Source of the DNA: Arbacia lixula | Lineage: Eukaryota; Echinodermata; Echinoidea; Arbacioida; Arbaciidae | Length of the DNA stretch: 64,000 nt | Direction: 5' to 3' | Assembly (NCBI GenBank): GCA_963669155.1 | Contig: OZ022589.1 | Location: forward strand, 8,265,641-8,329,640 | Shown here: positions 33,601 to 45,600 of the stretch, piece by piece | Layout: the number at the start of each line of letters is the position of its first letter | Numbering within the stretch: position 1 is the stretch's first letter | Notes under the pieces: generated by a model | Told to the model about the DNA's origin: nothing | The model's database searches: none | The model's input: only the letters and a program-made list of their open reading frames with translations | Position numbers and translations under genes: made by a program

Positions 33601-36600
33601 TCTTTTCTATTTTACACAGGTGCCAGCTTGCATCCAACAGCTCTTAAGATATTGGGGAAAACAGATTGATGACGGACGGACAGAATTCTATTTCCAAGAC
33701 CACTTTTGGTGGATAGGTAAGACTGGTACCTTGCAACAAGCGCCTTTCTTCGTCTGTTTGCACCTGCAGTGATACGGCGCCCTTTCCTGCATCGGGTCTC
33801 CTCAGCCACGGTATCCGGTTAAGAATGGCATGACCTACGGGGATGCATTCGTATGAGACGACCACACAATTAGTATTTATTGTTAGTCAAAGCGAATAGT
33901 TCAAGGGATAGGTCATCCCTGAATTATTTTTTGTTTCAATTAAAGAAGAGACATGAAAGAAACATATTAATGAAGTTTTGATGAAAATCCGTCAAAGGAT
34001 AAGAAAGTTATTTGATTTTACAGTTTTAATTTTTTGACGTCACCTGTTTTTTTTTCGTACAGGTACGTGTGTAAAAACGTATTTCCAATGATGTATCAAA
34101 TGCACAGATAAAAGGATGCATATATTTTCGAGAGAAAAAAATAGTACACAACATGTAGGAGAACACCTCGCATGTGACGTCACAAAATCAAAACTTTAAA
34201 ATTCAATAACTGTCTTTCCCTTTGAAGGATTTTCGTCAAACCTTTACTAATATGTTTCTTTCATGTGCGTCTTTTTATTGAAATCAAAGTAATTCCAGGG
34301 TGAACTTTAAAATTGCATTAATAATTTTTTGCACAGTATAAAGGATTTGACATTAGTATTTGTATGCTTCTGATATGGGTACAACCAGTTTTATTGGATA
34401 ATATTGCTATGATTGGTAGTACTAGAATTATGGCTATACGGTTTTAAGTATATTGTCACAACTGTCCCAATGTAATGATTAAAGAGATGATACTCTCGGT
34501 CTAAGAGAATTTTTTTTAATTGCATGCATTTGGTACAAGCACAAATGAAGTGGCGAATGTGATTACAACTAAAGCAGGCCATATGAGTTTATATACCGTA
34601 TCTTCGTCCCCATCTCCACGCCTGAATTACCCACCTTATACTAGGTCTCCAAAAACATTAAAAAAATTGACACCATATAACCAGTATATGATGATTATTT
34701 TTAGCTTCATTTCAGTTGTGACTTATTTGCTTTGATATTTCCAAAGTGTAGAATTATTTTTTGAACACTTAGTTTTTAGGTTTAGGTTTATCATCATCAA
34801 AAGAATGAAATCGTTATCAGTATATCATGATAGAATTTGCATTAGCGTTGTCTTTCAGTCATTATTAGGTCTTATAGTCATTTCGGTATCGATGAAATAA
34901 TATCGGTAGTTTTATGCTCGGTGAAACTACTAGTATATAGAAGTAATATCGATATTGGTACGGGCATTATTTTATCTACATGTATTAGTATGATACATCG
35001 ATTTGTATCAATGGTTGCCGCAATGTGCCATCGGATATTTATCATGGTTCCTTCCTGCCGCGTTGTGCGGTCCCCATAATCACGGTATTTCCGTGGTAGT
35101 TGGTGCGTTAATGAAAGAACCATGGAACCGTCATATTACCATGGTATTTTAGTGGCAACTTCGAGGCTTTTCGCCAATGACACAGAAAGTTCATGATACA
35201 CATTTCTAAGATACTTTCAGACTAACCGCTCATCACCATGAGAATGGTACCACGGGAATAATTAATTCAGTACTAGTATTTAGAGTGGCATTGTTACTAG
35301 AATCAGTGTTAGTACTCTGGAGTATGTATTATTCGTTCCTAGTCTGACCTCAGCATCAGCAACTACATTACCTCGTTTGGAGAGTCTGCCCCGCTTTCGC
35401 CTATACAATGCCAGCGCCAACAGCGCCAGCACCACCACCGCACAGATCAAAACTAGGCTAAAGATGGCAATCACTACCGCAACCCCAATGGAGAGTCCTT
35501 TCTTCTCTTCCGGTGAAATGGCTGAAAGAAAAGATGGAAGTAAGCACACAATGGCTGATATAATGACACCCTGTACGTTTTGCACCGGAAGTAGATTAAA
35601 TCAACCGAGAAGGTGCTATGAAAATATGTTTCCCATACTTTTAGATTTTTTTATAGAAATTTTCTTCACCTAGCTTTGAAACATTCCTTACAATCTTTCA
35701 TATATTCATGAGCACATTGTGATATCACACGTTATTCAAAAGGTTAAATCAACATAACACACAATATTTGGCAACTCACCTTTTCAGCTGCCAATGCTCA
35801 CAATAGCAGGACAGATTGTCATACCATACCACCTCACAACCTTTCTCACTTCAGCGCTTGGAAATGCTGAAATAGCATAATCTACATGGTTGCTGGGTGG
35901 TACTCATTTAAACACCTGCCATTCTATTGTGAGCATTAGCAGCTCACTAGATCAGTTGCATGATATTATGTATTGTTATAATGATTTTTCCTGCTAGTCG
36001 GTGACAGGTGATGTCACAAGGTACTCATGAACATATGGAGGATATTAAGGGGCGTTTCTTAATTATGTAAAGAAGACTTTAGTGAAACATAATTTTTAAA
36101 TACGGGAAACATATTTTCACGGTTATTATACGGTTTTTAAGTTCCTAATGTATGAACCAAGATGCACCACTAGAAGCCCACATGTATTTCCATAATAGTG
36201 AACCTTTAAGATGACTTTTAACCGCCAGTACAAATCATTTGCCCATTGAACGTGTTGATTTCTTTTAGGCGTTCTTGACGGTTTGAATTTACCCGTGTTC
36301 AAACTGCGTTGGTGACGTAGTCACGCCGCAAATTAGTGTTTGTGTACGGTGTTAACACGGTCTTTGGCGGAGCATGACGAATTGCAGGGCCCCTACGAAG
36401 AATACTGAATAAATGTATGATACAAATGTACATGAATAGATTGCCGAATCGCCATGAGTGCCATTTAAACCGGCATTGCCTGATCGCATATCGAGCAGTT
36501 TCGCGCAACCATTGACATTGTTGGCGTGTCTGCCTACCTGATAAGGCTTTGACCGTTATGTGCGTCACCAGGTCTGTGCCGTTGGTCGCTTCTCCGCTCA

Positions 36601-39600
36601 CCGTACACGTGAAGTTCTGGTCCAGGCGTTCCTTGGCATCCACGCTCACGGTCACGTCCATATCGAACGTACCGCCCGGCCCAGCCCGCTTATCCGAGGT
36701 GCCGAGCGGTTGCAGATCCCGCCCGACACCGTCTTCCACGACGGACCAGACTACAGACACATCAGGCCTAAACCCACCCACGCGGCACACCAGGTTGAAC
36801 TTAGGAAAGCTGCGCGAGGTGGAGGTTGTGCAGTGATTCGGTGGAGAGGGGAGGGAGGAGGGCGATGACGACGATGCATCCAATGGCGTTTCATCGCACT
36901 GTTCAATCACAGGTTCGAATGGCAGGGCTGCATAAGAGTAGTGATAAGAACACAAGTAATTCAAACATTTCTTTCTTCATAAAATGGTTTATAACATCAA
37001 AAATCTATAAAATCCTTGCTGTATTTAGCTGTATTTGATAGGCATAAGGTCAAATATAATTACACGATGAATTAGACACGACTCCTAATTTTTCCATGAA
37101 TATGTCTGCCGCCTGGGCTTCTTTTCATCATCATCATGATCATTGGTTATCGTTTTGTTCTTAACTCTGCAGTTTGAAGCAATGTAGTCTCTCAAGTTAT
37201 GTCCAACTGCAACCACATCAAAACTACTATAGTTCAAGTGCAAAGAGTGTCAAGTTTTTGACAAAACGTTCTATATCTTCAAGCAACCAGAAATCAGCTT
37301 CTCTGATGATTTATATAGCACTGTAGAAAGAAATGTCTACCTACGTGAAGAACAAACATACCATATCTAGTACCCATACTTTTGGTAAACCCCATATCGT
37401 GTTTCTGCTATTTCTGGCATACCTGCATGGGCAAAATATGTCAGGATAACTCTTAGTGACATAGATGTAAAATGACTCCTATGCAATACGAATATAATTT
37501 TTATCTGATATTTTGTATTATATTCCACATACTAAGAATGTTGCTATATGATTGGTCAAGAGTTGATCACGTGATGAAGCGTAGTTTTTCCCATCTGATC
37601 ACCTGAGAAGAAAAGTTCGTTACACTGTAGGTGATAGTACTTTTTTGAGAAGGAAAGTTCGTTACACTCTAGGTGATAGTACTTTTTGGTTTCGCTGATC
37701 TCTTCACTCCTCACAGTCCTAACGCGTGATCAATATTTTGAGTACGCGCGAAATAAAAGTGCGTAGCTCGGACTATCGGCGCAGACGACACCGCGGTGCG
37801 CGCGCGGAAATTAAAATTTTTGGTTATAGCGCGCTGCGCCGCGGGCGTACGTACAAAGCAGTGCAAGTCTTCCATTTCCCCCACACAGTATTTCACCAAA
37901 GCAAGTGTACAATTCTCTACCACCTCGTACCAAAATTGACCTAGAATTTCACATTCCTGTAATTTATTAGAATTATGAAGAGTATTCTCGGAGGATCTAT
38001 GTTCTCACCGATACCGCACAGGTAAGAGAATTTCGATTACTTCTTGCTTTTCCGTCAAAATCTTACAAATTAGCGTCACTATGTCATAGTGTTCGTTGGA
38101 ATTTGTAGAGTCTACAGTTGGCAGCAAAATTATTCAACCCCCCTCTCATTTTTGACATTCTGTCATAATGAATAATATTGCAGCAGCAGATTGCTACTAA
38201 ACCATTAAGATAGTTAGCAGACAGTTAATTACTTTGCAGAACGTTACCATGGTTACTGTGTTTTGACAACACATGGTTTGTGTCAGGTAGGCCTCTATGA
38301 CGTGCAGCTATTAATATGTGGCGCCTACATAGTAAGCAAATAATCAACGTTGGTGAAGGTGATGGGACGAGCTATCACTTCCGAGGCGATCTGGATGTAG
38401 CTATCTTTGCGAAGCGCAGCTGAGGAAATATAGCGTTTATATTCAGACCGCCGAGGAAGTGGTAGTTCGTCTCATTGCCTGAAACCAAAAGTTGATTATG
38501 TACTTTATATTCTACATCTGAAACCAACTATCTATACCAAAAATGTCAATTTGACGTACAAAAGAAATGTTTACTTCTCTACCTAACCCCGAGCTGCTGC
38601 CATGGGGAACACGCGTATGGGACGCGTCAGTGGGAGCTACTAGTCAATTTATAGTCCAAGTATAACGCACTTTTATTTCGCGCGTACTCAAAATATTGAT
38701 CACGCGTTACGACTGTGAGGAGTGAAGAGATCAGCGAAACTAAAAAGTATTATATTCCACATACTAAGAATGTTGCTATATGATTGGTCAAGAGTTGATC
38801 ACGTGATGAGGCGTAGTTTTTCCTATTAGATCACCTGAGAATAAAAGTTCGTTACACTCTAGGTGATAGTACTTTTTGGTTTCGCTGATCTCTTCACTCC
38901 TCACAGTCCTAATGCGTGATTAATATTTTGAGTACGCGCTATCTTTCCTCAGCTGCGCTTCGCAAAGATAGCTACATCCAGATCGCCTCGGAAGTGATAG
39001 CTCGTCCCATCACCTTCACCAACGTTGATTATTTGCTTACTATCACCTAGAGTGTAACCAACTTTTCTTCTTAGGTGATCAGAATGGCGAAACTACACTT
39101 TATTACGTGATCAACTCTTTACCAATCATATAGCAACATTATTAGTATGTGGAATGTAATAAGCAATACTTTCTTATAGTTCCCGATGCTTTTTTTCCTG
39201 AATTGTTGTTGTTGTTGCTGGTTGATTTTAGGCGAGTGTTCAATCACACCCGATTATTTTGACGCTGGCATTGTAGTGGGTCTAATGCTATCGCTAATAA
39301 TGTTTGTTAGAGGTGCATTTAAGTTCATTAGAAGTTTTTTTTAAATTTTTTTGGTCTTTGACAATTCATTTAACTCTTTTTCTCTCATGATTTTCAGCGC
39401 GCATATTTTTATCAAAAAAGGGAGGAGAATAAAAGAGAAGGAATTTAAGGAAATGTTTTACCATCTTTTTGACATGTATGAGACAAGAACTATAGACTGA
39501 GGGAGAAAGAGACCGAAAAAAAGAGAAGAAAACGAAGAACATTATGTTTTTGTATCCTGTAAATACTGTAACATATCTAGCATGTTTTTGTAATTCCTAT

Positions 39601-42600
39601 GAGAGGCAAGTACAACCTTGTTAACGTTCTCTCAAATGGATACTGTAAAACCAAGAACAAAAAATTGATATATGGGAACGTTCTGATGTGATTGGTAAAA
39701 ACTATCCCTTTGAGGCAGCTACTTAAATACTGTAATTGGTCTCTAAATATAATGCTTGATCTAGACACAGGAATAAAATGTTTATTGTTCTGCTCATTTT
39801 GTTTCATACATTTTGATATTTGATATAGCAAGAATTTGTGGGTATATCTAAACATACACACACATACATACACACACAAAATAGAAGGAAACAAACAACG
39901 ATAAACAACAAACTAGACTTTATTTTATTTTCTCGAAACTACAAACATGTAACGAATTTGTCAGATGATAATACTGTAAGCGCATTAGTGCGCGCGAAAA
40001 AAGGAAGAAAAAAACAACAACAAAAAACAAAGCAGAACATCAACAACTTACGCAAATCTGTACTCTTTTCATTAATCCGTGTATACAAGACAGCACAGAG
40101 TTGAGGGTCTAAGACGTAATTTAGCAGGCCAACTACTGACTTGTGATCGCTCTTCCAGTGATTTAAAAAAACCAAATTAATCAATAATATAAGAATTTGT
40201 TAATGAAATGATGTATGCGTATGTGGGACGAACTTCCTAGTCATTTTGCTGATTCTGGAGTAATTAAATGTATCTGTATTTATCTGTTGTTTTAATGAAA
40301 CGTATACCTAGAGCGTGGTTCTGGTTTAGTACCTAACAGATATTTTATGGTTATTTTTTTTCGGAGACATGTAATAAGTTGTTTTCTTTGCTCCTTGTAT
40401 TCCTTACAATGCAGTAAAAAATGTTTGATTGTTTCATGCAATTTTCAGTTATCGCAAAGCCCGCTTTCGTGTCTGTTAAGACAGAATTTATAAAAATTGG
40501 AGTTACACTTTCCCAGTCTTGATCTGTGTATGATTTTCTCATCTCTTCTGTTACTGAGATTAACCTGAAATTTTGGTTGTATAATAGGTTGAAGAGTGCA
40601 AAGGAATCTACCCGTTGTATTGGAATCCCACTGCATTTGCCAAATTTGTTTGTAAAAATAAAACATGTGATTAACTATTTCTTGTCTGCTTTTAGGGAGT
40701 GCTATGTCAATATTTTCTTTTATGGCAGCTTTTTTAGCCAAATAGTCTACATGCTCATTTCCGGCTATACCACAATGAGCAGGAACCCATTCAAAGTGAA
40801 CCGTGATACCATATGTATTCAAATATGTGATTTTTTCTGATATTTCCCTTACGATACAGGATTCTTTCAAATCATGTATTGACTCGATAGCAGAAATCCA
40901 GTCAGTTATTATGACCACTGACAGGGGGAGGGCCTCTTCAATCAATCCCAAAGCGAGGAGAATAGCAATTACTTCTGTCCTCATGATCCCTCCTGGGGAG
41001 ATTCTGTACAGTCTGTCTAATTTGAAATGTGGTATACAGAATGCTACTCCTGTCATGCCATCCGCTAGCTTAGACCTATCCGTGAATATTTTTATATGAT
41101 TTTGCCATTTTGTTGAGACTACCTCGTTTGTAACCAACTGCAATTCAGCTGGTAAGCTACTTCTGTTTGGATACTTGTTTATGGAAATCTAATGATATAT
41201 GCGGTTTGGCGTAAGTCCAGAAAGGTATATGGTGAATATAGTCTGATTGTTTTTCCTAAAGAGAGACCTGTAATTTACATTCTCTGTTGCGTAATGATCA
41301 TTTACCTTCAGGCCATTTGTCATATTCACATTGCCAGCAACTTTTCGAAATCTCTTTTGTTGGGTGGTTCTCTTTTCGAGTTTCAAGAATTTATATTTGT
41401 CTACAAAAAGGTTTCTCTAGTGGAGGTTCTCCCCATTCCTTTTGGAGGGCGGCTAGCGAGGTAGTTTTTGTAGCGCCAGTAACAATGCATAATGATTCAT
41501 GCTGGATTGAGTTTTTTTTTTAAACGGAAGAGGATGCCGCATCATACGCTTCGCACCCACAGTCTATTACTGAGCGTATGAGGCCTTATATTATGTACAG
41601 TATATTTGCATTTTTCCCCATTAAGTCAATGAGATACAACGTAACAAATTGATACGTTTCTTGCATTTTTCAACTACATGTAGTTTCTTGACATGAGTAT
41701 TCAATGTTAATTTGGCAATGTTGGCGTCAGACCATATACCTAAAAATTTGTGTTCTTTTATCTGTGTTATATTTTTGTTATTTATTTTGAATTCAATATC
41801 TTGAAATCATTTTCTCCCAAAAACGATTGCACAAGACTTGGTAGACGAAATACGTAGACCCTAGCACTTGCATATTGTTTCTATTTGTGATAGGGCTAAT
41901 TGTAGTTTATCTTGAACATACTTGATATATCGGCTGGAGAACCAGATACATAAATCATCAGCATAAATGGAAATGTTTACTGTATTTGAGACATTAGAAA
42001 AATCATTGGTCATAAAATTAAAGATTAAAGAGTAAAGGAATTCCACATTCTAGTACGTTGTGAGATCTAATCTTGTTCGACAAGTTCTGATTTTTTTTTA
42101 AAAAAAGAATCGATCCATTTAAGAATATTTCCAGTAATGGACTTTTCATACAATTTGATTAAGAGTCCCCTACGCCACAACATGACATATGCGCTTTCTA
42201 GATCTAGAAACACGAGTTCTGTTTGCTAAAGCTTTATGTATGTCAGTTTCTAGTCTAATAACATGGTCTCATGTACAGTACTTCTCTCCTTTCTCAAATC
42301 CGCTTGTAAGGGCGTAATTAAATCGCATCTTTCAATAAACTAGGACAGACGATTTTTAACCAATCTTTCCATCATCTGGTGTAAAACAATATGAGACGGA
42401 GGGAATTTGGATTAACTGGGTTTTTCATTCCACCAGGGAACCGGATCTCTGAACTTACCCTCCTTCGTTTTACCAAGAATTTCTGATGCAGATTTCAGTA
42501 TTGCCTCTACTATAAAATCATATTACCGATGCTTCTTACAAACATATTTACTGATACTTTCTTCCCTACATAGTTAATGATACTTTCTTATAGCTATTAA

Positions 42601-45600
42601 TACGTTCTTAAATACAAAGTAACCGATACTTTCTTACCATAAATGGCCAGCTCCCACGAAACTTGGTAGGTTTCACTGCCTATCTCTGTGGAAACATCAC
42701 ACCTGTATTCCCCCTCATCGTCTACCCCCAGGTCGCGAATAGTGAGAGAGTTGTCTAGATTCAGGACGAATCGCTCGCTGGTACCCGAGCGCTCGCCCTT
42801 GAAGAGTGACGCCTTTAAGACTTTGTCCTCAGGATGCGTCTGGTTGAGGTGATACCAGAACACCGCACGGAGTTCGACGGAGAAGTTGCATGGGAGAGTC
42901 GCCTCGTGCCCCGTCCAGCCCACGATAGTTTTGGTGTCTTGGGTGTCTTAAGATGAAGGATTCAAAATGGTAAAGAAGGGAAGATGAATTTTACAAATAA
43001 AGGCAAGAATTGTGTATATAAATGCAGAAGAGGGGATGTAGTAAGCGAGAGAATAGGAAACTGATTGGATGGGCAAAGCGGGTGAGAAAGTTGGGGGAGC
43101 ACATACGTTGAACATGTTCTTTCATGCTGAACGGAGATGTGTCCAATCAATTAATCAATCTGAATCCTCTGTCACGTCATTAGGGTCGCAAGATCCATGA
43201 ATTGGCGGACAGTTTAACCACCCAGCTCCCCCGTTTAAATCTTCTACGTTTAAAAATAAACGATCAAAACTGCCGCCGTACTCTGGTGTGAGCGGGGGGT
43301 GTGAGTGTATCTGTCTGTAAGGAGAGATCCACCCAACACAGGAGAGACGGCTGATCGAAGGGATGGGAGGACAACATGACAATATGGGCTGAGGGAGGGT
43401 ACACGCTGGCATGACGTCATCGAGGGCAGGTCTAGGCCTCGACCTTGGGCTTGCGCTGTCATAGCCATCATAGCCATTTTGGACGCCATTTTGAAAAATG
43501 TCGTCTGAAGGGCAAATTGTTAAGTGCCTCTATATCTAATTTTGTTAAGTTAATAATCCTTGACATATATACCAAATTTGGTGCTTGTAGGTAAAATAGA
43601 ACAGAATAAATTAAAAAAAACATCGGTCTGGCAGCCATTTTAGACGCCATCTTGGAAAATGGCGTCTCAAAGTCAAATGTTTAAATGCCGCTATATACAA
43701 TTTTATTCAATTGATAATTATTAAGCTATGTAGCAAATTTGGTGCTTGTAGGTAAATATATAACAAAATAAAGTAAAAAAAAAATCAGTCTGGCAGCCAC
43801 TTTCGACGCCATCTTGAAAAATGGCGTCTCAAAGTCAAATGTTTAAGTGCCTCTATATCAAATTTTATTCAGTTCATAATTATTAAGCTATGTACCAAAT
43901 TTGGTGCTTGTAGATAAATGTAGAACAGAATAATGCTGAATACAGCGGTTTGGCAGCCATTTTGGACGCCTTCGTGGGAAGTGGTGTCTCAAGGTCAAAA
44001 GTACCTCTATATCCAATTTTGTTTCGTATATAATTCTAAACATGTATACCAAATTTGGTGCTTGTAGACAAAAGGGCAAAATTTATCTCATATTTGATGC
44101 TTAACTACCTCACTATAATAAAGCCTCATCTAATAACTATTTTGTTGAATTTATGCTTCATTTCTTATTACACATAAATAAAAAAAACGATCTTAGAATG
44201 CAGTGAAGCTTTCAATACAAATATGAAAACCGCCCTAAGCCATGTAAGTGGAGAGCCATTTTGGTCGACTTTCGCGTCGAAGATGGCACATGATGATGAT
44301 GGTGTTATCTCGATTGTTCAGAGAGGGGCATAAGGAGAGAGGTGAAACTGCGAAACGAATACGCAAGAGGTCATCTGAGATACGAATCGAGCATGCACAG
44401 TTCTGCAACATGATAGAGGGCTCATAATATCAATTCACGTTTTGCAATACATACAGCATATTATTCACTTCATCAGACATCTGAGCCATGTCATTATCAC
44501 ATATTATTGCCCCGCTTTAGAGAGGCCAAATAGATAGCGGGCCGAAAAATCGTGTATTGCCCGCCAACGAAAGTCAATGGGATTTTACGTGTAAAGTAGC
44601 GGGCAATAAACTAAAGGGAAATCGTTTCATCATCATCTATCGGCCGCAGCCGAGATGCTGTTAACCACATAGCTCCAAAGGACGACGACCCCTTTTGGCA
44701 CGGTAACTTCCAACATATGACGTCTGAGTCTATTTGATCGATCGCACGATATGACAGTGACAGGAAATCGTGCAGGGCGTTTGGCAACAGAAGATGAAAT
44801 TGGAGAGATATCTCCATATATCTGTGCTTTGGTTTTGTGCTCAAGCCAGGATATATTTTGAACTCGCATAAGGAGCTTGGTGTAGGTGCCATCCAGTCTA
44901 TCCTTTCTTCATGGTCCAGGTCTCAGATTCATAATTTTACACAGGCTCTAAAGAATTTCAGCTTGGTTGACTTGGATATACCAGCTTGCCACAAATGGTG
45001 TCGTTTATTGCAGGCATTCCAAGCCTGTCCTTTTCGTGACAGGAAGTCTTTCTTGCTGTCGGCAAAATAGGATCCCAGATACTTGAAGTCCTGACCTCTT
45101 TGACTTGGGTACCATCTGTAGTGCAGATAGGTTGATGATGAACTTCCTCGTTGACGGTCATATATTCTGTCCTCTTGGCATTTAGATGTAGACCGACTTT
45201 GTCTGCAGCATTCTCGGCCGGGTGCTGTTAGTAGATCTTGTGCACCACATATCAGATCAGCTGTTAGAGCTAGATCATCTGCGTAGTCAAGGTCTGTGAA
45301 ATACTGACTTTGGTGACGTCTAGAACGCTTGGGTTTGATGGTGAGTCCTTTGTCGTTCATGATGTCAAGACTCTGTCTGAGGATGTAATCAAACACGACT
45401 ACAAAGAGATATGGAGCAAGAGTATCTCCTTGGAGGATTCCAGTAGTTGGTAGGAACTCCTTTGTGGGGCACATCCATGGGCTGCACAAGGGTATATGGG
45501 TTATCATACAAGATGGCAATTACCTTCACAGTCTCATCTAGTACACCGTAGTTGGCGAGAATATCTGAGGGCAAGTATCTGGGTTTAGTGCTGATCTGTC

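Noticed and set aside
36549..36868. Plus-strand open frames over the C1-like Ig exon
   Set aside because: Shadows of the GC-rich minus-strand exon; no motif and no splice context.
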